A stretch of DNA of 64,000 nt, taken from assembly GCF_016862115.1 (NCBI RefSeq), contig NZ_BOMI01000064.1, forward strand, positions 29,978-93,977. The letters are read 5' to 3'. Below, piece after piece: positions 1 to 7,886 of this stretch (position 1 is its first letter; each line of letters opens with the position of its first letter). Origin of the DNA: Paractinoplanes deccanensis. Lineage in GTDB: Bacteria > Actinomycetota > Actinomycetes > Mycobacteriales > Micromonosporaceae. The translations under genes and the position numbers were made by a program. Under the pieces are notes generated by a model. It saw only the letters and a list, made by a program, of their open reading frames with translations, searched no databases and was not told the DNA's origin.

Positions 1-2
1 TG

Positions 3-1256
3 GTGCTCGACAACGCCCGCGACTCCGACCAGGTGCGGCCGCTGCTGCCCGGCAACCCCGGCTGCGCGGTCGTGGTGACCAGCCGCAGCCACCTCATCGA
101 CCTGGTGGTCACCGACGGCGCCCATCCGCTGCGGCTGGACGCCTTCCGGCCGGCGGAGTCCGTGGCCTACCTGCGGCGTCGGCTCGGCGACGAGGTGGTC
201 GACGCGGACCCGCGGGCGCGCGACGCGATCGTGGAGCGCTGCGGCGGCCTGCCGCTGGCGCTCGCGCTGGTCTGCGCGCGGGGCGCGTTCCCGCTCGCCG
301 AGATCGACGCGGAGCTGGCGTACGCCGACGGGCTCGACGGCTTCGCGGTGGCCGGCGTGAAGCACGATCTGCGGGCGGTCTTCTCGTGGTCGTACCGCCG
401 GCTGGAGCCGTTGGCGGCGCGCATGTTCCGGCTGATCGCGCTGCACCCGGGCCCCGACCTGAGCATCGCGGCGGCGGCCGCCCTGGCGGGCACCGAGGTG
501 GCCGTCGCCCGCGCGCTGCTGCGCCGGCTCGCCGACGACCACCTGCTCGCCGAGCACCGGCCGGGGCGCTTCGTGCTGCACGACCTCGTGCGGGCGTACG
601 CGAGGGAGACGGCGGGACGGGTCGACCCGGCGGAGGACCGGGCCGCCGCGGTGACCAGGCTCCTCGACTTCGCCCTGCACTCCGCGGGGAACGCGGCGCG
701 GGCGCAGCACCCGTTCCGGCGGCCGGTGATGGTCGGCGACGCGCCACCCGGCGTCGGCCCGGTGCGCTTCGCGGACGCGGCGGCGGCGATCGGCTGGCTC
801 GACCTGGAGTACGACAACATCACGGCGCTGCTGGAGCTGTGCCGCGCCGAGCGTCCCGGTCACCTGCCGGGCTTCGTGTGGGCGCTGGCGCCGTACCAGC
901 AGGACGTCCGCTTCCACCTGGCCGATTCGCTGGCGCTGGCGACCGACGCGCTGGCGGCCACGGACGACCGCCGCTGGACGAGCTACCTGCACCACGTGGT
1001 CGGGCGGGGGCTGCTGCGGCTCAACCGGCTCGCCTGGGACCACGCCTACCGGCCGGGCGGGCTCGACGAGGCGCGGCGGCTCTTCGAGGAGCACATCGAG
1101 ATCAACAAGAGATGGCACAACGCGTACGGCGCGGCGGGCGGCTGGATGGAGCTGGCCCGCTTCCACCAGCGCGCGGGTGACCGTACGGCCGCGGCCCGGG
1201 CCCGGGAGCAAGCCCTCCGCGTCCTCGGCACGGCGCGCTCCGACCGGCCTAGCTGA
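3..1256 (+). CDS. NB-ARC domain regulator, C-terminal part (cut by window edge)
   Basis: This is the 3' part of a signal-transduction ATPase of the AfsR/SARP-associated NB-ARC type; the N-terminal half, including the P-loop and any BTAD or HTH domain, lies before the window. Visible in order are the Walker B end (LDNARD), the RNBS-B motif VVTSR, the GLPLAL motif near residue 80, an ARC2/winged-helix part with an MHD-like motif (LHDLVRAYA) near residue 195, and a helical C-terminus that could be TPR-like. The first codon shown is an internal GTG, not a start. The stop overlaps the stop of the convergent ROK gene by 8 bp. Such proteins usually control secondary metabolism or differentiation; the target here is unknown. 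Confidence 0.8.
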   Translation: MLDNARDSDQVRPLLPGNPGCAVVVTSRSHLIDLVVTDGAHPLRLDAFRPAESVAYLRRRLGDEVVDADPRARDAIVERCGGLPLALALVCARGAFPLAEIDAELAYADGLDGFAVAGVKHDLRAVFSWSYRRLEPLAARMFRLIALHPGPDLSIAAAAALAGTEVAVARALLRRLADDHLLAEHRPGRFVLHDLVRAYARETAGRVDPAEDRAAAVTRLLDFALHSAGNAARAQHPFRRPVMVGDAPPGVGPVRFADAAAAIGWLDLEYDNITALLELCRAERPGHLPGFVWALAPYQQDVRFHLADSLALATDALAATDDRRWTSYLHHVVGRGLLRLNRLAWDHAYRPGGLDEARRLFEEHIEINKRWHNAYGAAGGWMELARFHQRAGDRTAAARAREQALRVLGTARSDRPS

Positions 1257-3972
1257 CCACCGGGTGCGGCAGCAGCGACTCGATGGCGCCCAGCACCTCG
1301 GCGTCGGCGCGCAGGGCGGTGCTCACCACGCTGAGACCGGCCGTCACCGCCGGGGTGCAGTGGCGCATCAGCGACTCCCGGATGCCCTCCTCGACGTGCG
1401 GGCCCGCCTCGCCGTACTTGCCGCCGACCACCACCACGGCCGGGTTGAGCATGTTGGTGAGCGGGGCGATGGAGCGCCCGATCAGCCGGCCGGCGTCGAG
1501 CAGGGCCCGCTGGGCCGGCCGGTGACCGCCGGCGGCCAGCTTCATCAGCCGCTGCTGGGGATCCTCGGACTCGCGGATGAACGGCGCCGCGTCGAGCACC
1601 GCGCCGAACGACGCCGGTGACAGGAACGTCGACAGGCATCCGCGGCTGCCGCAGACGCAGAGCGGGCCGACCTCGCGCACGTTGAGGTGGCCGACCTCAC
1701 CGGCGTAGCCGAGCGCGCCCCGGTACATGCGGCCGCCGGCCACGATCCCGGCGCCGGTGTACTGGTCGGCGCGCAGGTAGAGAACGTCCAGGGCGCCCTG
1801 GGCGGCACCGCGCCGCACCTCGGCGAGGGCGGCCAGGTCGGCGTTGTTCTCCACCCGGCACGGCACGCCCAGCACCTCGGTGATCACCTCGGCCGGCGCG
1901 AACCCCGAGAACATCGGCAGGATCCCCGGCGTCCCGAACCGCCCGGTGACCGGATCGACCGGCGCGGGCACGCTCAGCGCCACCTCACGCAGGTCGCCGG
2001 GCGCGTGACCGTTGCCGGCGAGCAGGGACGCGATCAGCTCCCCGGCGAGCCGCACGGGCGCCTCACCGCTCACCGTCATCGGCACCGGATGGGCCGCCTG
2101 ATGCAGCACCCGCCCCGCCCCGTCGGCCACGATCACCCTGATCCCGTACGCGGAGATCGCCGCCGCCGCGAGCAGCTCGGCCGGCGTGACCAGCCGGAAG
2201 CCGGGCGACGGCCGTCCCGGCCGCCCCTGCTCGACCGGCGCGTCGCAGGCTTCCACCATCCCTTCCCGGCACATCTCGTCCAGCAGCTCCACCACGGCCG
2301 CCCGGGGCAGCTTCGTCAGCCGCACCACGTCGCTGCGCGCGAGCGCCCCATGCGTCCGCAGCAACTCCGCGATCCGCTCCCGCCGCGCCACCCGCTCCCG
2401 CCGCCGCGGCGAGCCGCCCCGCTCCTCCCCCACCTCGACCGCCCCCGCCCGCTGCACGGCCCCGGCGCTCGCACCACCCAGCACCCCCGCATCCCACCCA
2501 GCGCCACCAGGCCCCGCAGCGGGCTCTCCCGCGACGCGCTCTGCGGTTACGCCCTCGCCCGCACCGTCCTGGCGTGCGACGCCACGCCCCGGGCCCGCCC
2601 TCCCACTGCCGGACATTTCCGTTTTTTCGGTTTCATGTGAAACAACCGGCTGAGCGGCGAACGGACGGTGAGACGCGGCGGCCGGCGGCGTGGTCGGCGT
2701 CGGCGCGGCGGGCGGCAGCGCACCGGCCCCCGGCCTGGCGGACGACGGCGCGGCGGCGGCAGCGCCCGAGGCCGACACCCCCACCCCGCTCGGGTGTGCG
2801 GCCATCAGACGGCTCAGCGGCGCGGCCCCCGGCAAGCGGCTCAGCGCCGCCGCCACCGCGCCCAGGAGCGCCGACCGGCCGGCCAGCGTCCCCGCGTGGA
2901 TCGCGGTGCGTTCGGCGACGGCCGGCTGCGCGTACCGCAGGAGGGACTCTCGCACGCCCGCCACGATCGGGCCGCCCTCGGTGATCAGGGGGCCGTCCAC
3001 GACGACCAGGGCCGGGTTGATCGTGTTGGCCAGGTCGGCCACGACCCGGCCGATCATGCGGCCCGCGTCGGCCAGCACGCGCTGGGCGATCGCCTCGTGT
3101 TCGGCCAGTTCGAGGGCGCGCTCCGCGCTCACCGGCTCGCCGTAGCCGGCCGACAGCGCGCCCAGCAGCTCGCGCGGCGCCGCGATCGTCTCGAGACAGC
3201 CCCGGTTGCCGCAGCGGCACAGGGCGCCCGTCTCGTCGACCTGCACGTGCCCGATCTCGCCGGCCACGCCGTTCGCGCCCCGGTGCAGCTCGCCGTCGAG
3301 CAGCAGGCCGCAGCCGATGCCCGAGGCGATCCGCAGGTAGCAGACGTCGCGGTAGCCGCGCGCGACCCCGTGGGTGACCTCGCCGAGCAGGCTCAGGTTG
3401 GCGTCGTTCACCACCGTCACGCCGTGCCCGAGCCGGCGCCTCAGCTCGGCGCCCGCCGCGAACCCGGCCCACCCGGGCAGCACGCTGCTCGTGTGCACCA
3501 CGCCGTCCGCGACCGGCGCGGGCAGGCCGATCACCGTGTGCCAGACGCGCCGGCCCGCCGGCACGCACTCGGTGATCAGCGCGGCGAACTCGTCCAGGAT
3601 CTCGGCGGGCGTGACCCCGTGCAGCGGGCGGCTCCGCTCCACCTCGATCTCGCCCGTGAGACCGGAAACGGCCACCCGCGCCGCCGCCCGGCCCGTCTCG
3701 GCAACGCCCGCGGAGTCGAGGACCGCCCCCACCACGTAGCCGGCCTCCGGCCCCAACGACAGCAGCCGCGCCGGCCGGCCCTGATGCCCGGCGGCAACCG
3801 GATCGGACTCGGCCAGCGACCCATTGGCGAGAAGCTTGGTGAGCAGCCCGTTCACCGTCTCGCGGGCCATGCCCGTGCGGCGGGTCAGGTCGGTGCGGCT
3901 GATCGGGCCGGCATCGCGGACGGTGGCGAGCACCAGGTCGCGCCCGGTGATCCCCGCGGGGCGGGTCGTCAT
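1249..3972 (-). CDS. Tandem double ROK-family transcriptional regulator
   Basis: One reading frame of about 907 residues encodes two complete ROK repressor modules, each with an N-terminal winged HTH and a sugar-kinase-like ROK domain; normal ROK regulators have about 400 residues. Module 1 has the HTH (GPISRTDLTRRTGMARETV), a catalytic-type NDAN motif and the zinc motif CRCGNRGCLE. Module 2 begins about residue 530 (RRERIAELLRTHGALARSDV), has NNAD in place of NDAN, so the kinase-type Asp is missing, and the zinc motif CVCGSRGCLS. An Ala/Pro/Gly-rich linker of roughly 130 residues joins them. I chose ATG 3972 (MTTRPAGITGRD); an in-frame GTG at 4035 would add 21 residues covering the promoter-like stretch. 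It is divergent from an MFS transporter and GH3 enzyme, so it probably represses that locus in response to a sugar. Confidence 0.85.
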   Translation of the reverse strand: MTTRPAGITGRDLVLATVRDAGPISRTDLTRRTGMARETVNGLLTKLLANGSLAESDPVAAGHQGRPARLLSLGPEAGYVVGAVLDSAGVAETGRAAARVAVSGLTGEIEVERSRPLHGVTPAEILDEFAALITECVPAGRRVWHTVIGLPAPVADGVVHTSSVLPGWAGFAAGAELRRRLGHGVTVVNDANLSLLGEVTHGVARGYRDVCYLRIASGIGCGLLLDGELHRGANGVAGEIGHVQVDETGALCRCGNRGCLETIAAPRELLGALSAGYGEPVSAERALELAEHEAIAQRVLADAGRMIGRVVADLANTINPALVVVDGPLITEGGPIVAGVRESLLRYAQPAVAERTAIHAGTLAGRSALLGAVAAALSRLPGAAPLSRLMAAHPSGVGVSASGAAAAAPSSARPGAGALPPAAPTPTTPPAAASHRPFAAQPVVSHETEKTEMSGSGRAGPGRGVARQDGAGEGVTAERVAGEPAAGPGGAGWDAGVLGGASAGAVQRAGAVEVGEERGGSPRRRERVARRERIAELLRTHGALARSDVVRLTKLPRAAVVELLDEMCREGMVEACDAPVEQGRPGRPSPGFRLVTPAELLAAAAISAYGIRVIVADGAGRVLHQAAHPVPMTVSGEAPVRLAGELIASLLAGNGHAPGDLREVALSVPAPVDPVTGRFGTPGILPMFSGFAPAEVITEVLGVPCRVENNADLAALAEVRRGAAQGALDVLYLRADQYTGAGIVAGGRMYRGALGYAGEVGHLNVREVGPLCVCGSRGCLSTFLSPASFGAVLDAAPFIRESEDPQQRLMKLAAGGHRPAQRALLDAGRLIGRSIAPLTNMLNPAVVVVGGKYGEAGPHVEEGIRESLMRHCTPAVTAGLSVVSTALRADAEVLGAIESLLPHPVVS

Positions 3973-4220
3973 CGGCGAAGCGTACCCCCGGGTTTTGATG
4001 GTTTTCTCGGTTAACCCGGCAGTGACCCACGACACCTGCCGCCCACATCGCCCATCACCTCAGAAATAACCGAGGAAGAAGACGAATCAGAGCCTCCGAA
4101 CGGCCGATCACCCTCTGGATTGGTGTTAACCGGCTCATTACCTTCGAGAGATCAGGTGGTAACGAGCCGGGCCCGGCAAGGTACCTGTCCCCCGTTCCTT
4201 GCGTACCCAAGGAGGTTGCG
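3973..4220. promoter_or_regulatory. Divergent promoter/operator region of the ROK - MFS/GH3 locus
   Basis: This is the intergenic region between the divergent ROK regulator and the transporter gene, with AT-richer patches. It carries two copies of a GTTAACC word (4011-4017 within the palindrome GGTTAACC, and 4125-4131) and a TTACC...GGTAA inverted pair near 4138-4160. These are candidate operators for the adjacent ROK regulator; the assignment is inferred from position and symmetry only. Confidence 0.4.
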
Positions 4221-5588
4221 ATGACCGACATCGATCCTCGCCTTGCGAAGTTGCCACCGGCCGCCGGACTTCAGACCGCCGACCCGTCGCTGAACGACCA
4301 GATGATCGACCCCGTCAACCCGATCAGCGGTGTTCCCCTGAAGGTCACACCCCTGAAGATCACTCCCCCGGACGCCCCGAAGCGGCTGATCGTCTCGATG
4401 GCCCTCGCGCAGTTCGGCGCCTACCTGACGATCATGACTCCGGTCGTGGTCACCCTCTCCATCCGCGTGGCGCAGATCGCCCCGGACGACAAGGCCTCCG
4501 CGCTGAGCGCCGTCCTCTCGGTGGGCGCGCTGCTCGCGCTCATCGGCAACCCCTTCTTCGGCGCGATGTCCGACCGCACCCGGTCGCGCTTCGGCCGCCG
4601 CCGCCCGTGGCTGATCGGCGGCATGATCGCCGGCCTGATCGGTCTCACGATCGTCGCGACCGGCAGCACGATCCCGGTCCTCACCTTCGGCTGGGCGGTC
4701 ACCCAGCTCGGCGTCAACGCCACCCTCGCCACCCTGACCGCGCTGCTGCCCGACCAGGTGCCCGCCCATCAGCGCGGCCGCGTCGGCGGCATCCTCGGCC
4801 TGATGACCTCGATCGCGATCCTGGCCGGCACCGCCCTGGCGGCCGTGCTGTCCGGGCACACCTTCTCGATGTTCATGGTGCCCGCGATCGCCGGCACCCT
4901 CACGGTGCTGCTGCTCGTCTCGATCCTCAAGGACCGCCCCGCCGTCGCCGGGCAGCACGAGAAGTACGACTTCCGCGAGTTCCTGCGCACCTTCTACGTC
5001 AACCCGCGCCGGCATCCCGACTTCTCCTGGAACCTGCTCAGCCGCTTCCTCATCTGGATGGGCCTGGCCAGCGTCACGACGTACCAGAGCTACCTGCTGA
5101 TCGACCGCTTCGGCTACACCACCGACAACGTCGCGACCGCGGTGCTCATCGCCACCCTGATCACCACGGCCGGCATGGTCGCGGGCTCGACGATCGGCGG
5201 CTGGCTCTCCGACCGCAGCGGCAACCGCAAGCCGTACGTCCTCGCGGCCGGCCTGGTCATCGCCGTCTCCCTGCTGGTCATCGCGGTCAGCCACAACTTC
5301 GGCCTGTTCCTCGTCGCCGCGCTGATCTTCGGCGTCGGCGAGGGCCTCTACCTCGCCGTCGACCTGGCCCTCGCCACCGAGGTGCTGCCCAACCCGGACG
5401 ACGCCGCCAAGGACATGGGCGTGCTGAACATCGCGAACGCCCTCCCGCAGTCGCTCGTGCCGATCCTGGCCGCCCCGATCCTCGCGATCGGCTCCGGCGG
5501 CGAGAACTACGGCGCGCTCTTCCTCGCCGGCGCGATCGTGGCCATCGTCGGCTCCCTGCTGGTCCGCATGGTCCGCGGCGCCCGCTGA
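4221..5588 (+). CDS. MFS sugar transporter
   Basis: A 455-residue polytopic membrane protein of the major facilitator superfamily with about 12 hydrophobic segments. The loop after TM2 carries an MFS signature (GAMSDRTRSRFGRRRPW), repeated in weaker form in the second half (GGWLSDRSGNRKPY). A perfect AAGGAGG ribosome-binding site lies 5 bases before the ATG. It lies 21 bp before a GH3 glycosidase on the same strand and is divergent from the double ROK regulator, so it most likely imports a glucoside, xyloside or oligosaccharide that the GH3 enzyme hydrolyses in the cytoplasm. The length and motifs resemble the GPH/SLC45-like branch of MFS. The substrate is not determinable from sequence. Confidence 0.88.
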   Translation: MTDIDPRLAKLPPAAGLQTADPSLNDQMIDPVNPISGVPLKVTPLKITPPDAPKRLIVSMALAQFGAYLTIMTPVVVTLSIRVAQIAPDDKASALSAVLSVGALLALIGNPFFGAMSDRTRSRFGRRRPWLIGGMIAGLIGLTIVATGSTIPVLTFGWAVTQLGVNATLATLTALLPDQVPAHQRGRVGGILGLMTSIAILAGTALAAVLSGHTFSMFMVPAIAGTLTVLLLVSILKDRPAVAGQHEKYDFREFLRTFYVNPRRHPDFSWNLLSRFLIWMGLASVTTYQSYLLIDRFGYTTDNVATAVLIATLITTAGMVAGSTIGGWLSDRSGNRKPYVLAAGLVIAVSLLVIAVSHNFGLFLVAALIFGVGEGLYLAVDLALATEVLPNPDDAAKDMGVLNIANALPQSLVPILAAPILAIGSGGENYGALFLAGAIVAIVGSLLVRMVRGAR

Positions 5589-5609
5589 CCCATCCTCACG
5601 GAGGCTCCC

Positions 5610-7367
5610 ATGTACCCGTACCAGAACCCCGCCCTGCCGATCGAGGACCGGATCACCGATCTGATCGGGCGGATGACGCTCGCCGAGAAGGCCGGCCTGA
5701 TGTTCCACACGATGGCGGCCGTGAACGCGGACGGCACGCTCTTCGAGCCGGACGGCGCAGGCGGCATGTTCCCGTCGACCCGGTGGCTCGTCGAGGACAA
5801 GCTGATCAACCACGTCAACATCCTGACGATGGGCCCGGTCGCTCCCGCCGCGATCGCCGAGTGGCACAACCGGATCCAAGAGGTCGCGGCCGACACCCGC
5901 CTGGGCATCCCGGTCACCGTCTCGACCGACCCGCGGCACGGTTTCCTCGACAACCCGGCGACGTCGGCGGCCGCGGGCGGCTTCTCGGTCTGGCCGGAGC
6001 CGATCGGCCTGGGCGCCACCAAAGACCCCGATCTGGTACGGGAGTTCGCGGACATCGCGCGGCGCGAGTACCTGGCGGCGGGCATCCGGGTGGCCCTGCA
6101 CCCGATGGCCGACCTCGCCACCGAGCCGCGGTGGGCGCGCACCAGTGGCACGCTCGGCTCGGACCCTGCCATGGTCGCCGACCTGCTCCGCGCGTACGTC
6201 GAGGGCTTCCAGGGACCGGAGCTCGGCCCGGACAGCGTGGCCACGATGGTCAAGCACTTCCCCGGCGCCGGGCCGCAGATGAACGGCGAGGACGCGCACT
6301 TCCCGTACGGGCGGGAGCAGGTCTACCCGGGCGGGCGCTTCGACGAGCACCTCAAGGTGTTCGAGGCGGCCTTCGAGGCGGGCGCGGCCCAGATCATGCC
6401 GTACTACGGGATGCCGATCGGCACCTCGTACGAGGAAGTGGGTTTCGGCTTCAACAAGGGCATCATCGAGGGGCTGCTGCGCGGAAGGTACGGCTTCGAC
6501 GGTGTGGTCTGCACCGACTGGGGCCTGGTCACCGACGCGGACGACGTGTTCGGCGCCCCGATGCCGGCGCGCGCCTGGGGCGTGGAGAGCCTGTCCCGCC
6601 TCGACCGGGTCCACCGCATCATCGAGGCCGGCGCCGACCAGCTGGGCGGCGAGCACTGCCCCGAGCTGATCGTCGAGCTGGTCTCGCGGGGCCGCGTGCC
6701 CGAGTCCCGCATCGACGCGTCGGCCCGCCGGATCCTGCGGGACAAGTTCCGCCTGGGCCTGTTCGACGACCGCCGCACCGTGTCCGCACCGGACGCCGCG
6801 CAGGAGATCGGCCGGCCGGCGTACGTGGCGGCGGGCCTGGAGGCGCAGCGCCGCTCGATCGTGGTGCTCCAGTCGTCGGTGCTGCCGCTCGCCGAGGGCA
6901 TCAAGGTCTACCTGGACGGCGTGGACGCCGACGTGGCCGGGCGCTACGCCAAGGTGGTCACGTCCGTCGCCGAGGCGGACGTGGCGATCGTGCGGCGGAG
7001 CGCGCCGTACGACACCACGCGCACCACGGGCTTCGAGTCGTTCTTCCACGCCGGCCGCCTCGACTACACCCCGGCCGAGCTCGCGCCCGTCGAAGAGATC
7101 GCCGCGGCGGTGCCGACGGTGGTGGACGTGCTGCTCGACCGGCCCGCGGTGCTCACGCCGCTGGCCGCGCGGGCGGCCGCCCTCACCGGCAGCTTCGGCG
7201 CGTCCGACGAGGCGCTGCTCGACATCCTCTTCGGCCGCGTCAGGCCCACGGGCACGCTGCCGTTCGAGCTGCCGCGCTCGATGGAGGCCGTCGCCGCGTC
7301 CCGCGAGGACGTGCCCAACGACACCGAGGACCCGCTGTTCCCGTACGGGCACGGCCTGACGCTCTGA
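5610..7367 (+). CDS. Glycoside hydrolase family 3 (beta-glucosidase/xylosidase type)
   Basis: A 585-residue GH3 enzyme without a signal peptide, so cytoplasmic. The N-terminal TIM-barrel has the typical start (ITDLIGRMTLAEKAGLM), a KHFPGAG substrate-binding motif near residue 215, and the nucleophile motif GVVCTDWG with Asp303. A short C-terminal alpha/beta sandwich follows, ending in FPYGHGLTL. It lacks the fibronectin-III domain of longer GH3 enzymes. A GGAGG site precedes the ATG, and the gene follows the MFS transporter in an apparent two-gene operon. GH3 members cleave beta-glucosides, beta-xylosides or N-acetylglucosaminides; the true substrate is unknown. A strong hairpin follows the stop. 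Confidence 0.9.
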   Translation: MYPYQNPALPIEDRITDLIGRMTLAEKAGLMFHTMAAVNADGTLFEPDGAGGMFPSTRWLVEDKLINHVNILTMGPVAPAAIAEWHNRIQEVAADTRLGIPVTVSTDPRHGFLDNPATSAAAGGFSVWPEPIGLGATKDPDLVREFADIARREYLAAGIRVALHPMADLATEPRWARTSGTLGSDPAMVADLLRAYVEGFQGPELGPDSVATMVKHFPGAGPQMNGEDAHFPYGREQVYPGGRFDEHLKVFEAAFEAGAAQIMPYYGMPIGTSYEEVGFGFNKGIIEGLLRGRYGFDGVVCTDWGLVTDADDVFGAPMPARAWGVESLSRLDRVHRIIEAGADQLGGEHCPELIVELVSRGRVPESRIDASARRILRDKFRLGLFDDRRTVSAPDAAQEIGRPAYVAAGLEAQRRSIVVLQSSVLPLAEGIKVYLDGVDADVAGRYAKVVTSVAEADVAIVRRSAPYDTTRTTGFESFFHAGRLDYTPAELAPVEEIAAAVPTVVDVLLDRPAVLTPLAARAAALTGSFGASDEALLDILFGRVRPTGTLPFELPRSMEAVAASREDVPNDTEDPLFPYGHGLTL

Positions 7368-7372
7368 CGCTC

Positions 7373-7402
7373 GCCGCCGTACCTCTGCGGGGGTACGGCG
7401 GC
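7373..7402 (+). terminator. Hairpin terminator after the GH3 gene
   Basis: A perfect 11-bp stem (GCCGCCGTACC / GGTACGGCGGC) with an 8-base loop begins 5 bp after the GH3 stop codon. There is no long T tract, which is common for actinobacterial terminators. Confidence 0.65.
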
Positions 7403-7545
7403 GCCGTGCTACTCCCGGGCGAGGTAGCGGGAGAGCCGTCCGCCGCGGGACGCGCACCGCTGCCGCGCCGCGAAACCATTGCCGCATGGGAGGGCCGCGG
7501 TCCGCTGCCTTCATCCTGACTCGGCCAGCTCTCCCTGATGGTGCG

Positions 7546-7618
7546 TACCCGGAGCGCGATTCGAACGCGCACTGGCGCCGTCCTGAGCGGCGTGCCTCTG
7601 CCGTTGGGCTACCCGGGC
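7546..7618 (-). tRNA. tRNA-like gene with CAG anticodon, class I fold
   Basis: A complete 73-base cloverleaf can be folded by hand: acceptor stem GCCCGGG/TCCGGGT (G-U at both ends), 3-bp D stem with GG in the loop, anticodon stem CGCCG/CGGCG with loop CTCAGGA, a 5-base variable loop, a perfect T stem GCGCG/CGCGC with loop TTCGAAT, and discriminator A. The anticodon reads CAG, the leucine CUG decoder, yet bacterial leucine tRNAs are class II with a long variable arm, which this one lacks. CCA is not encoded. It lies 17 bp downstream of the tRNA-Gly on the same strand, probably in one transcript. It may be a specialised or degenerate tRNA. Confidence 0.7.
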
Positions 7619-7635
7619 TTGGTGCTTTTCCTGCG

Positions 7636-7707
7636 AGCGGCAGGCCGGGATCGAACCGGCGGCCTCCACCATGGCAAGGTGGCGCTCTTCCGCTGAGCTA
7701 CAACCGC
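7636..7707 (-). tRNA. tRNA-Gly (GCC anticodon), divergent copy
   Basis: A 72-base cloverleaf: D arm GCTC/GAGC, anticodon stem CCACC/GGTGG with loop TTGCCAT (anticodon GCC), T arm GCCGG/CCGGC with loop TTCGATC, and discriminator T as in bacterial glycine tRNAs. The acceptor stem GCGGTTG/CTGCCGC has a U-G pair and a U-U mismatch at position 6-67, so this looks like a diverged extra isoacceptor rather than the main housekeeping gene. CCA is not encoded. Its 5' end directly abuts the T tract of the terminator of the upstream acyl-CoA ligase gene. Confidence 0.85.
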
Positions 7708-7741
7708 AAAAAAACCGCCGTCCCTGCGGTGGGCGGCGGCG
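7708..7741 (-). terminator. Rho-independent terminator after the acyl-CoA ligase gene
   Basis: On the minus strand a GC-rich stem (CCGCCG paired with CGGCGG, extended by GGG/CCC across a bulge) is followed by seven T residues (7714-7708). It would end the SDR-MaoC-ligase transcript just before the tRNA pair. Confidence 0.75.
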
Positions 7742-7886
7742 TCGGCAATTGCCGGCCTTACGTGCTGCGCCACCGTTATCCGCTACCGGACAGACTGTGC
7801 AGCGACATCTTTTCTCTCCCTGATTTTCTCTCCCTGATTCGTGGTGATGTCGATGCTAGAAGCCGGCAGGAGCGGCGGCAACGGAA

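Noticed and set aside
4152..7514. 1100-residue frames opposite and across the MFS and GH3 genes
   Set aside because: High-GC shadow frames; the real proteins have clear family motifs and ribosome sites.
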